From an uncultured Collinsella sp. (GTDB lineage: Bacteria > Actinomycetota > Coriobacteriia > Coriobacteriales > Coriobacteriaceae), in assembly GCA_958403395.1 (NCBI GenBank), contig CATXXF010000063.1:1-7781 (forward strand): 7,781 bases of DNA, written 5' to 3'. Below, in pieces: positions 1 through 6,547 of the stretch; position 1 is the stretch's first letter, and each line of letters starts with the position of its first letter. The notes beneath the pieces were generated by a model, which saw nothing but the letters and a program-made list of their open reading frames with translations, was not told where the DNA came from and did not search any database. The translations under genes and the position numbers were made by a program.

Positions 1-6
1 AATCGT

Positions 7-27
7 AGCCCGAGACGGTCCCGGGCT
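7..27. other. Small GC-rich hairpin at the window edge
   Basis: AGCCCG (7-12) and CGGGCT (22-27) form a 6-bp stem around a 9-nt loop. No T-run follows on either strand, so this is not a convincing intrinsic terminator. It may belong to the 3' end of a gene lying left of the window, which cannot be seen. Positions 28-45 show nothing recognisable. Confidence 0.25.
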
Positions 28-45
28 GACAATTTCGACTGTAAT

Positions 46-92
46 GGACGTTCTTGTTTGACTAGTCGTTTAAGAACGTCCCCAACGACTAG
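46..92. repeat. 36-bp concentric imperfect palindrome plus an extra half-copy of its core
   Basis: GGACGTTCTT (46-55) and AAGAACGTCC (72-81) are perfect inverted arms. At exactly the same centre (63.5) lies the 8-bp palindrome GACTAGTC (60-67), separated from each arm by the same unpaired 4-mer, gttt. In addition CTAGTCGTT (62-70) is the perfect complement of AACGACTAG (84-92), so a second hairpin interleaves with the first. The order is arm A, arm B, A', B'. Only 2 nt (82-83) would have to cross a 10-bp stem if both formed together, so they are more likely alternative structures or a DNA-level repeat. There is no T-run, so it is not an ordinary terminator. It lies beyond the galT terminator. 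I suspect a dispersed intergenic repeat, but copy number cannot be judged here. Confidence 0.6.
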
Positions 93-94
93 CC

Positions 95-137
95 AATAAA
101 ACGGCGCCCGTCGGCGATGTTGCCGGCGGGCGCCGTT
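95..137 (-). terminator. Intrinsic terminator of the galK-galT operon
   Basis: AACGGCGCCCG (100-110) and CGGGCGCCGTT (127-137) form a perfect 11-bp GC-rich stem, with a possible GGC/GCC extension inside the loop. Read on the minus strand, the stem is followed by TTTTATT, the expected U-tract. It lies about 55 nt past the galT stop codon and has no T-run on the plus side, so it acts on the gal operon only. Confidence 0.85.
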
Positions 138-191
138 GTCGTGTAGGTGGCTATGTCGTGCGGGCTGCTGTTGAACGTTCGGGCCCGTGCT

Positions 192-1820
192 CTACAGCGA
201 GTCGATAAAGCGCTGCTGGGCGGCGCGTCCTGCCTCGTCCCACTTAAAGACTCCGGCGTTGTCGAGCACGTGGCCAAACACCACGCCCACCTCCTCGTGC
301 AGGATGTCGATGGCGTTGTCCGCCGTAAGCTCGTCGGCGCGGCGGGCAAAGACATCCTCGGCCCATGCGGCGTGGCTGCGACAAAGGTCGTCGCCCTCGA
401 GCGCGCCGGCAAGGTCGTAGCTGGCATCGGCCTTGGCTGCCAGCAGGTGCTCGCGGACAGCGCCAAGCTCGGGAACCAGGCGCGGCGGAAGAATAGCCAG
501 GCCCATGACCTCGATCAGGCCGATGTTCTCCTTTTTAATATGGTGATACTCGGCATGCGGGTGGAACACACCCAGCGGATGCTCGTCGGTCGTGATGTTG
601 CAGCGAAGCGCAAGATAGGCCTCGTAGATCTCGCCGCCGGCGTTGCCGCGGGAGTCGACGCGGCGGATGACGGGCGTCACGGTGTTGTGCGCTACGCCGT
701 CGGCTGTGCGCGCGATGACGCCCACCGACTCATCGGTCCACTCGCGCCAAGCGAGGATGATCTTCTCGGCGGCGTCGAGCAGCTGAGCGTGGTCATGCGA
801 GCGCAGGCGCAGCACCGAGAGTGGCCACTGCAGCACAGTGCCGGTGACCTGGTCAAAACCGGGCACGCTAAACTGCGAGACCTCGGCGGCATGCATCATG
901 GGGAACTCGTGCGCGCCGCCCTGGAAGTGGTCGTGCGACAAGATCGAGCCGCCCACGATGGGCAGGTCGGCGTTAGAGCCGATGAAGTAATGCGGGAACA
1001 GGTCCACAAAGTCGAGCAGGCAGGTCAGGCCCTTGCGGTCGACGTGCATCGGACGATGCTCGGAGCTCATGGCAATGCAGTGCTCGTTAAAGTACGCGTA
1101 CGGGCTGTACTGGAAGCCCCAGCGCTCGCCGTCGAGCTGGATGGGGATAACGCGCAGATTCTGGCGGGCGGGATGGGCGCCGCCGTCGGCTGCGGCGGAG
1201 CGTCCGGGATAGCCCTCGTTTTCGATGCAGAGCTGGCAGGCGGGATACTTATCTCCCGTGTTCTTTGCAACGCCGGCCGCGGCAATGTCACGCGGGTCCT
1301 TCTCGGGCTTCGACAGGTTGATAGTGATCTCGAGGTCGCCCCAGTTGGTGGGGGTGCTCCATTTGATGTTGCGCGCGATGGCGGCGCGGCGCACGTAGCC
1401 GGCGTCACAGCATAGGCCGTAGAACCAGTCGGTCGCGGCGCGGGGCTCGTCGACGCCCATGCGGCCGTTGAATTCCTCGTTTACAATCGAAGGCCTCGGC
1501 ATCAGCACGCCCATGATGCGCATGGCGATGCGGTCGCGGCCCGATGCCGTGTCCTCGGCGGCACCGTTGGCGACGGCGGCCTCGGAAAGCGCGGCAAGCG
1601 TGCCCTCCAGGTCAAAGTCGGGGAGCGTATCGGGGTGCAAGAGCGAGAGCTTCTCGTTCTGCAACGCCCAGGTCATGTCGAGCGCGGGGCCCGTGGCGCC
1701 GATGCACTCCAGAATGGTGTTGTAGGCCCAGATGCGGTCGTCCTGTCCGATCATCGATCGGTGGATGGCGTACTCAATCAGGCCCTGCGCGGCCTCGCGC
1801 ACGTCAGTCATTACAGCCAT
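192..1820 (-). CDS. galT: UDP-glucose--hexose-1-phosphate uridylyltransferase, class II (GalT family 2)
   Basis: Leloir-pathway enzyme of the cytoplasm. It moves UMP from UDP-glucose to galactose-1-phosphate, giving UDP-galactose and glucose-1-phosphate. The 542-residue product is the long Gram-positive type (usually about 490-510), not the roughly 350-residue E. coli type. Residues 290-302 (GGSILSHDHFQGG) hold an H-x-H-x-Q catalytic pattern: H296, H298 (the expected uridylylated histidine) and Q300. Other family features are the CQLC pair at 195-198, the tyrosine-rich SPYAYFNEHCI segment near 239-249, and HPLGVFHPHAEYHHIKKENIG near 414-434. The gene overlaps the end of galK. The first ATG (1820) overlaps it by 10 nt and has an AAGGGGG Shine-Dalgarno about 10 nt upstream. 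A second ATG at 1811 forms a TAATG stop-start junction and would give 539 residues. The upstream site favours the first, and either arrangement implies translational coupling. The frame is intact and the terminator at 95-137 follows. Confidence 0.95.
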   Translation of the reverse strand: MAVMTDVREAAQGLIEYAIHRSMIGQDDRIWAYNTILECIGATGPALDMTWALQNEKLSLLHPDTLPDFDLEGTLAALSEAAVANGAAEDTASGRDRIAMRIMGVLMPRPSIVNEEFNGRMGVDEPRAATDWFYGLCCDAGYVRRAAIARNIKWSTPTNWGDLEITINLSKPEKDPRDIAAAGVAKNTGDKYPACQLCIENEGYPGRSAAADGGAHPARQNLRVIPIQLDGERWGFQYSPYAYFNEHCIAMSSEHRPMHVDRKGLTCLLDFVDLFPHYFIGSNADLPIVGGSILSHDHFQGGAHEFPMMHAAEVSQFSVPGFDQVTGTVLQWPLSVLRLRSHDHAQLLDAAEKIILAWREWTDESVGVIARTADGVAHNTVTPVIRRVDSRGNAGGEIYEAYLALRCNITTDEHPLGVFHPHAEYHHIKKENIGLIEVMGLAILPPRLVPELGAVREHLLAAKADASYDLAGALEGDDLCRSHAAWAEDVFARRADELTADNAIDILHEEVGVVFGHVLDNAGVFKWDEAGRAAQQRFIDSL

Positions 1821-3016
1821 GCCGCGTAAGCCCCCTTGTCAGAGATAGCGTAGTGGCGGGCAGAACCCTCGCCCAGCCAGCCGTTCATCTTGGCAATGAA
1901 AGTGTCGACCAGATCGAGCGGCACGAAGGCCTGGATGGTGCCGCCGAAGCCGCCGCCGTGAATACGAACGGCGCCACGGCCGTCGAGTACATGCTCGGCC
2001 AGTGCCAGGGCATACATCGAAGGCTGCTCGGAACCCAGCTTGGCAATGACATTCTGCAGGTACATGGCAGAGCTGGCGCCGGATTCGCGCGTCAGGACCA
2101 GGAACTGGTCGATGTCGCCGGCGTTCAGGGCAGCCCAGCGCTTGTCGACCAGGCCGTTTTCGTACCAGTAGTGAACGGCGCGCAGGCAAGCACGGTCGCC
2201 CAGCTTGGCGCGCAGCTCGGGGAGTTTGGCGTCAAAGTCGGCCACGTTTACCTCGCATAGGCGTGCCTTGCCAAACTCGGCGGCGACGTCCTGCATCTCG
2301 CGCGGAACGGCGGCGTAGTCGTCGGTAGCTGCCACATGGTCGGCGCCCACTTTAACGAGCACGAGCGCATAGCCGTGATCCTCAAAGTTGAGCTCGAGCT
2401 TCTGGGTCTTAGGCTGGGCCTGATCCTCAAAGTCCATGTAGGCGAGGCCGCCCAGGCACACGGCAGCCTGGTCCATCAGACCGCAGGGCTTGCCGTAGTA
2501 GCTGTTCTCGGTGCGCTGGCTCATCTGAGCGAGCGTGACGGGCTCGATGGCGGGCGCGCCCCAGAGCGTCTCCATGGCGCGGCCGTATGCGGCCTCGACG
2601 GCGGCAGAGCTGGAAAGGCCGCCGCCCGAGGGGACGGAGCAGGTGAAGGCGAAGTCGAAGCCGTGGGGCTCAACGCCAAGGGCTGCGATCTCGTGGGCCA
2701 TGCCGCGGACGAGGCTTGCGGAGGTGCCCTTCTCAGACTCCTGAACGTCTAGCGTGTCGAGCGCGATTTCAAACGTGGGATAGCCCTCGTCGGCAACGCG
2801 AATCTTGTTGGTGTCGGTCGCCACGGCAATACCGTCGACAGCGACATCGAGCGAGCCGGCGATAACGTGGCCGCCCTCGTGGTCGGTGTGATTGCCGCTG
2901 ATCTCGGAACGGCCAGGCGCGTGCACGTAGAGCACCTGGCGGTCGCCGATGGGGCCAAACTCCTCCTCAAACAGCTTGGTGAGCGTGGCGAGTGTCTTTT
3001 CGTCGGGGGCGGTCAT
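1811..3016 (-). CDS. galK: Galactokinase (GHMP kinase family)
   Basis: Phosphorylates galactose to galactose-1-phosphate with ATP, the first committed Leloir step. The product is 401 residues, normal for GalK (about 380-400). Visible in order are the galactokinase signature at 35-49 (GRSEISGNHTDHEGG) with R36, H43 and D45; the GHMP ATP-binding loop VPSGGGLSSSAA at 128-139; GLMDQAAVC with the catalytic-base aspartate D182; Y234, matching the galactose-contacting tyrosine of known enzymes; and the C-terminal glycine motif GGGFGGT at 354-360. The usual glutamate of GEHTDY is asparagine here (N42). I placed the start at 3016 because AAGGAAAGGA (3031-3022) is a good Shine-Dalgarno 5 nt upstream. 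The open frame runs back to 3316, but through the operator region and with no better ribosome site. It is the first gene of the galKT operon, probably repressed by the divergent LacI-family protein. Confidence 0.95.
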   Translation of the reverse strand: MTAPDEKTLATLTKLFEEEFGPIGDRQVLYVHAPGRSEISGNHTDHEGGHVIAGSLDVAVDGIAVATDTNKIRVADEGYPTFEIALDTLDVQESEKGTSASLVRGMAHEIAALGVEPHGFDFAFTCSVPSGGGLSSSAAVEAAYGRAMETLWGAPAIEPVTLAQMSQRTENSYYGKPCGLMDQAAVCLGGLAYMDFEDQAQPKTQKLELNFEDHGYALVLVKVGADHVAATDDYAAVPREMQDVAAEFGKARLCEVNVADFDAKLPELRAKLGDRACLRAVHYWYENGLVDKRWAALNAGDIDQFLVLTRESGASSAMYLQNVIAKLGSEQPSMYALALAEHVLDGRGAVRIHGGGFGGTIQAFVPLDLVDTFIAKMNGWLGEGSARHYAISDKGAYAAWL

Positions 3017-3056
3017 ATGGGTCCTTTCCTTGACGCCGGAGAGACTGGTCCGTGTC

Positions 3057-3062
3057 ATTATG
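3057..3062 (-). promoter_or_regulatory. Candidate -10 element of the galKT promoter
   Basis: On the minus strand CATAAT (complement of 3057-3062) matches the -10 consensus at 5 of 6 positions and would start transcription about 35 nt ahead of galK. No good -35 lies 16-18 bp upstream, which suits a weak or activated promoter. The first operator (3061-3074) overlaps this element and covers the spacer, so bound repressor would block polymerase. Confidence 0.4.
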
Positions 3063-3074
3063 AGTACGTTAACA
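3061..3074 (+). promoter_or_regulatory. Operator O1, LacI/GalR-type
   Basis: TGAGTACGTTAACA has the LacI-family outline TG...ACGT...CA around a central CG at 3067-3068, with imperfect symmetry in between. The match to O2 extends two bases left: TATGAGTACGTTAACA (3059-3074) equals O2 at 15 of 16 positions. It overlaps the proposed galK -10 and spacer, the best place for repression. Confidence 0.65.
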
Positions 3075-3124
3075 ATTTTGAGCACCACAAACCAGACGGT
3101 CGCGGCACCGCACGTTAAAGGGTA

Positions 3125-3140
3125 TGCTAACGTACTCATA
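3125..3140 (-). promoter_or_regulatory. Operator O2, LacI/GalR-type, inverted copy
   Basis: Read on the minus strand this is TATGAGTACGTTAGCA, differing from O1 by one base and in the opposite orientation. Its central CG is 64 bp from that of O1, close to six helical turns, so two bound dimers would sit on nearly the same face of the DNA. Confidence 0.65.
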
Positions 3141-3248
3141 GCACAACGTATCTCCTTTTTTGAGAATCTGGTAATCGGTAGATTTTCGGCCGTGAACGGT
3201 GTGGCTGTATGGACATATGGAGCAAAAGAACCGCTGATAGAAAAAGTA

Positions 3249-3261
3249 GAGTACGTTAACA
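3249..3261 (+). promoter_or_regulatory. Operator O3, LacI/GalR-type, next to the regulator gene
   Basis: GAGTACGTTAACA repeats 13 bases of O1 exactly. Its centre is 123 bp from O2 and 187 bp from O1. It lies about 95 bp ahead of the regulator start and probably serves autoregulation or looping. I see no confident -10/-35 pair for the regulator gene between 3141 and 3354. Confidence 0.6.
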
Positions 3262-3354
3262 TGCGTCCCACGATAGCGGGCCTCGGTGCGGGGCGTGTTT
3301 CCGCTCGGGCCGACATTCACGCTATTCAAATCTCGCAAGGGTGAAGGTGATCCT

Positions 3355-4386
3355 GTGGCAAGGCGCCCGTCCAACGATACCAGTTCGCGTCCGGTCTCCA
3401 TGGCCGACGTCGCCCGCGCTGCCGGCGTTTCGCAGCAGACGGTTTCGCGCGTCGCCAACGGCTTGCCCAACGTTAACGAGCAGACGCGCCAGCGCGTGCA
3501 GGCCGCCATGCAAGAGCTCGGCTTTCGTCCGAGTTATGCCGGTCGCTCGCTGCGCGACGGTCGTTACCATTCGGTCGGCCTGTGCGTCAACGATGTCACC
3601 AAGTTTGGCAACCTCTCAATGATCGACGGCATCGCCAGCGCTGCTCGCGAGCATAATTGCGCCATCACGCTGGTCGAGATGTCCAAGACCGAGGAGTTTT
3701 CGCTTGCTGAGGCCACGCGTCGTATGGCTGCGCTGCCCGTGGACGGCATCATTATCGGCATGAGCCGCATGGCGCCCGATTTTGAGACGTTTGATCCACT
3801 GCCGGGCATTGGTACGGTCATTGTTACCATGTACGCGCATCCGCGGGTGACCACGGTCGATTCCGACCATTACGGCTGCTCGTTATTGCTTATGGATCAC
3901 CTGTTTGAGCTGGGGCACGAGCAAATTCGCTATATTGGTGGCCCGTCGTTCTCGGTCGACGAGCAATTTCGTCGCGCCGGTTGGCAAGATGCACTCGAGC
4001 GTAAACACATCGAGCCGGCAGAGCCGCTCGAGGGCGACTGGTCTGCCAACAGCGGCTACGAGGCCGGCAGGTACCTGGCCGAGCACGATCGCACCATGAC
4101 GGCGATTTACGCGGCAAACGACCAGATGGCAAATGGCGCGATTGCAGCGCTGCGCGATAGCGGTCTGCGCGTGCCCGAGGACGTGAGCGTGGTGGGCGTC
4201 GATGACTCGCTCGATGATTTTGTAGCACACAACGAGCTCACGACCGTTCGATTCGATTTGCATCAGCGTGGGCGCGAGGTATTCGAGCATGCGGTTCCCG
4301 AGGCGGGTACGGCGGGCAAAACCGTTGCCATTCGTATTCCCGGCCAGCTCATTATTCGACATAGCACGGCAGCGCCGCGCGTATAG
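3355..4386 (+). CDS. LacI/GalR-family transcriptional repressor, probable regulator of galKT
   Basis: DNA-binding repressor that should respond to a sugar. The N-terminal helix-turn-helix spans about residues 14-40 (VSMADVARAAGVSQQTVSRVANG), with recognition helix SQQTVSRV. A hinge region follows at about 56-66 (GFRPSYAGRSL), then a periplasmic-binding-protein-like sensor domain. Sensor landmarks are DGIIIG (130-135), the IRYIGGP strand (191-197), NDQMANGAIAAL (255-266), PEDVSVVGVDD (274-284) and LTTVRFDLHQRG (295-306). The 343-residue length fits the family. I chose the GTG at 3355 because GAAGGTGA (3343-3350) is a suitable ribosome site and the protein then starts just before the helix-turn-helix. 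A GTG at 3286 would add 23 unconserved-looking residues. The gene is divergent from galK across three matching operators, so galactose control is inferred from context. The ligand cannot be read from the sequence. Confidence 0.9.
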   Translation: MARRPSNDTSSRPVSMADVARAAGVSQQTVSRVANGLPNVNEQTRQRVQAAMQELGFRPSYAGRSLRDGRYHSVGLCVNDVTKFGNLSMIDGIASAAREHNCAITLVEMSKTEEFSLAEATRRMAALPVDGIIIGMSRMAPDFETFDPLPGIGTVIVTMYAHPRVTTVDSDHYGCSLLLMDHLFELGHEQIRYIGGPSFSVDEQFRRAGWQDALERKHIEPAEPLEGDWSANSGYEAGRYLAEHDRTMTAIYAANDQMANGAIAALRDSGLRVPEDVSVVGVDDSLDDFVAHNELTTVRFDLHQRGREVFEHAVPEAGTAGKTVAIRIPGQLIIRHSTAAPRV

Positions 4387-4401
4387 TTTTTGCAGGTCAA
4401 C

Positions 4402-4417
4402 GGCGGTATATTCCGCC
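4402..4417 (+). terminator. Weak hairpin after the LacI-family gene
   Basis: GGCGG (4402-4406) and CCGCC (4413-4417) form a 5-bp stem with loop TATATT, 15 nt past the stop codon. There is no proper T-run after it (TCAATAAC), so any terminator would be inefficient and some read-through into the flavodiiron gene is possible. Confidence 0.3.
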
Positions 4418-4446
4418 TCAATAACAATCGATAAGGATGCTGGCAG

Positions 4447-4499
4447 ATAGCCGTGGCTATGAAGACGAGTGTTATGATAGACGGGTTCTTTTGTCTATC
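4447..4499 (+). promoter_or_regulatory. Flavodiiron gene promoter with two dyad symmetries
   Basis: TGTTATGAT (4470-4478) is an extended -10 (TGn then TATGAT, 5 of 6 to consensus) and would start transcription near 4485. The -35 position holds no consensus hexamer but instead the dyad ATAGCC-GT-GGCTAT (4447-4460). A second dyad, GATAGAC (4476-4482) and GTCTATC (4493-4499) with a 10-nt spacer, covers the end of the -10, the start site and the leader up to the Shine-Dalgarno. These look like regulator sites. The second could also form an RNA hairpin next to the ribosome site. No regulator is identified. Confidence 0.5.
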
Positions 4500-4515
4500 T
4501 AGGAGGCTTTGCCTG

Positions 4516-5676
4516 ATGGAGATCACCAAGGATATCCGCTACATCGGTGTCGACGATCACGACATTGACCTGTTCGAGGGCCAGTACGACGTGTCCGAGA
4601 ACGGTATGGCATATAACAGCTACGTTATCTTGGGCGATAAAATCGCTGTCGCCGATTCAGTCGACGGCGGTTTTGTTGACGAGTGGCTCGGCAACCTCGA
4701 GGCCGCGCTCGACGGCCGTACGCCCGACTACCTGGTTGTCCATCACATGGAGCCCGATCACTCCGCCGGCATTGCCGCCTTTATGGAGCGCTATCCCCAG
4801 GCGCAGATCGTGGCTAGCATGGGCGCCTTCCGCATGATGGTCAACTACTTTGGCACCGACTTCCCCGAGCGCAAGATGGTCGTCAAAGAGGGCGATGTGC
4901 TCGATCTGGGCGGCCACAGCCTGACCTTTATCGGCGCCCCCAACGTTCACTGGCCCGAGGTGCTGTTCTCTTACGAGGCCACCGACAAGGTGCTCTTTAG
5001 CGCCGACGGCTTTGGCAAGTTTGGCGCCAACGACATCGAGGATCCCGAGGGCTGGGCTTGCGAGGCTCGCCGCTACTACTTTGGCATCGTCGGTAAGTTC
5101 GGCAAGTTCGTACAGGCCGTCCTCAAGAAGGCCGCCGACCTGGACATCCAGATCATCTGCCCGCTCCACGGCCCCGTGCTGACCGAGAATCTGGGCTATT
5201 ATCTCGATACCTATAACACCTGGTCGAGCTATCAGCCCGAGGACGAGGGCATCACGATCGCCTATGCGAGCGTGTATGGCCATCTGAAGGCTGCCGTCGA
5301 GGAACTCGCATCTGCGCTTGAGGCTCGCGGCCAGAAGGTTTCCGTCTTTGACCTGGCTCGCGACGATATGGCTGAGGCCGTTGAGGATGCGTTCCGCTAT
5401 GACCGACTGGTACTCGCCTCCATCACCTATCAGGGTGAGATCTTCCCGTTCATGAGCACCTTTATCCACACGCTTGCCGAGCACGCCTATCAGAACCGTA
5501 CGGTGGCGCTCGTTGAGGCCGGCTCTTGGGCGCCCGCTGCTGCCAAGGTTATGACCAAGGAGCTCGAGGGCATGAAGGACATCACCCTGACGCAGAACAA
5601 GGTGACTGTCCTGGGTTCGCTCAACGACGCCTCGCGCGCTCAGATCGAGGCCCTCGCCGACGAGCTGTCCAAGTAG
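4516..5676 (+). CDS. fprA: Flavodiiron protein (A-type flavoprotein, FprA/ROO family)
   Basis: Soluble enzyme that reduces oxygen to water and/or nitric oxide to nitrous oxide, protecting anaerobes. The 386-residue product has the two standard domains. The N-terminal metallo-beta-lactamase-like part (about 1-245) carries the full di-iron ligand set: H77-x-E79-x-D81-H82, H145, D164 and H218. These spacings closely follow the classical H-x-E-x-D...H...D...H pattern. The C-terminal flavodoxin-like part (about 247-386) opens with the FMN-phosphate loop region YASVYGHLKAA and contains the GSWAPAAAK segment near 336-344. No rubredoxin or flavin-reductase domain is fused to the C-terminus, so it needs a separate electron donor that is not in the window. 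The start at 4516 has a strong AGGAGG (4501-4506) 9 nt upstream. An upstream in-frame start at 4453 lies inside the promoter and is rejected. Sequence alone cannot separate oxygen from nitric oxide preference. Confidence 0.93.
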   Translation: MEITKDIRYIGVDDHDIDLFEGQYDVSENGMAYNSYVILGDKIAVADSVDGGFVDEWLGNLEAALDGRTPDYLVVHHMEPDHSAGIAAFMERYPQAQIVASMGAFRMMVNYFGTDFPERKMVVKEGDVLDLGGHSLTFIGAPNVHWPEVLFSYEATDKVLFSADGFGKFGANDIEDPEGWACEARRYYFGIVGKFGKFVQAVLKKAADLDIQIICPLHGPVLTENLGYYLDTYNTWSSYQPEDEGITIAYASVYGHLKAAVEELASALEARGQKVSVFDLARDDMAEAVEDAFRYDRLVLASITYQGEIFPFMSTFIHTLAEHAYQNRTVALVEAGSWAPAAAKVMTKELEGMKDITLTQNKVTVLGSLNDASRAQIEALADELSK

Positions 5677-5699
5677 CGATATTTTCACTTTTAACGAGC

Positions 5700-5745
5700 A
5701 AAACCACCACAAAGGGGACAGGCACCTTTGTGGTGGTTTTTGTTT
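5700..5745. terminator. Shared terminator between the convergent flavodiiron and DeoR-family genes
   Basis: AAAACCACCACAAAGG (5700-5715) and CCTTTGTGGTGGTTTT (5725-5740) form a perfect 16-bp stem with loop GGACAGGCA. On the plus strand it ends in TTTT plus TGTTT, a good intrinsic terminator for the flavodiiron gene. On the minus strand TTTT is followed by GCTCG, so termination of the DeoR-family gene is weaker but plausible. The hairpin begins only 3 nt from the DeoR-family stop codon. The inner part, AAAGG plus loop plus CCTTT, contains GGGGACAGGCACC, a word I associate with dispersed intergenic repeats in several bacteria. That link is from memory and unchecked. Confidence 0.85.
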
Positions 5746-6547
5746 AAGCGCCGGCGATGATGAGGGCTGGACGTGCGCTGTCGGTGGCCTCGGCGATTGA
5801 GGTGGCGACGGCATGATCGGGGTCACGGTCCATCACGATGGTGTCGACATCGGCAAGCTCGGCAAAGCGGTACATGCCGCGTCCGTTGACCTTGCTGGCG
5901 TCCATGAGGGCGACGCTTTGATGGGCCGCGGCGATCATAGCCGTTTTGGTCTCGGCCATCTGGGGAAAGTCGGTCGTAAAGCCGCAGCTGGAGACAAAGG
6001 CGCCGGGGCACATGACGGCCAGATCGGCATGGACCATTTGGAGCGCCTGCATAGTGAGCGGTCCGTACAAATAACGATGGCCTTTGCGCAGCGCCCCGCC
6101 CAGCATGACGACATCGACCGAGGGCATGCTCTCGTCGATGTAATCGGCAATGGTAATGTCTGCCGTGATGACGGTGATGCCGTCGCGCTGGTCGAGGAGC
6201 CGGACGAACTCGAGAGCGGTGGTGCCCGAGTCGACGAGCAGCGTGTCGCCGTCATTGACGAGCTCGATGGCGCTTTGCGCGATGGCCTGCTTGGCAGCGA
6301 CGTTGACATTGATGCGGCGATCCTGCGTGGAGACGGTCAGGCGTTTGTGGAGCGAGACGGCACCGCCGTGCGTGCGGCGCAGCTTGCCTGCTTCGGCGAG
6401 CGCGTCCAGGTCGGCGCGGGCGGTGACGGAGGACACGCCAAAGGTCTGGGCGATTTCTGCTACCTGCACCGAGGCGTTATGATCGAGCATTTCCATAATC
6501 GCGGTACGACGCTCATCGGCGAAGGCTCGGGTTGTTGCGTGGGCCAT
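5744..6547 (-). CDS. DeoR-family transcriptional regulator
   Basis: Repressor class that usually senses phosphorylated sugars. The N-terminal winged helix-turn-helix spans about residues 11-64. It has the typical pattern RRTAIMEMLDHNASVQVAEI, then GVSSVTARADLDALAEAGKLRRTHGGAV. The DeoR C-terminal sensor domain (about 75-260) shows DTLLVDSGTT (101-110), the usual sugar-phosphate pocket segment, plus VVMLGGALRKG (146-156) and the ADVDTIVMD strand near 232-240. The 267-residue length is normal. I chose the ATG at 6547 because GGAG (6556-6553) lies 5 nt upstream. An ATG at 6604 would add 19 residues ahead of the domain and lacks a good ribosome site. The gene is divergent from the aldolase gene, so control of the aldolase, itself or both is a reasonable inference. 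The ligand is unknown; a ketose or hexose phosphate would fit. Confidence 0.88.
   Translation of the reverse strand: MAHATTRAFADERRTAIMEMLDHNASVQVAEIAQTFGVSSVTARADLDALAEAGKLRRTHGGAVSLHKRLTVSTQDRRINVNVAAKQAIAQSAIELVNDGDTLLVDSGTTALEFVRLLDQRDGITVITADITIADYIDESMPSVDVVMLGGALRKGHRYLYGPLTMQALQMVHADLAVMCPGAFVSSCGFTTDFPQMAETKTAMIAAAHQSVALMDASKVNGRGMYRFAELADVDTIVMDRDPDHAVATSIAEATDSARPALIIAGA

Noticed and set aside
46..92. Stable H-type pseudoknot using both stems at once
   Set aside because: Only 2 nt (82-83) would span a 10-bp stem, which is too short. Alternative hairpins or a DNA palindrome are more likely.
147..1415. Long plus-strand open frame opposite galT (422 codons)
   Set aside because: It lies entirely antisense to, or in the intergenic tail of, an unmistakable galT. 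Its composition mirrors the GC-rich codon bias of galT, it has no recognisable domain, and its start falls beside the galT terminator.
3017..3316. N-terminal extension of galactokinase by 100 residues
   Set aside because: The extra frame runs through the -10 box and all three operators, and the good Shine-Dalgarno and family-length start are at 3016.
3468..3482. Possible fourth operator inside the LacI-family gene (AACGTTAACGAG)
   Set aside because: It shares only the CGTTAAC core with the operators, lacks the left half, and is explained by the codons for NVNE in a conserved part of the protein.
4657..5826. Long minus-strand open frame opposite the flavodiiron gene (389 codons)
   Set aside because: It is antisense to a gene with all expected catalytic residues, runs through the terminator hairpin at 5700-5740, and resembles no family.
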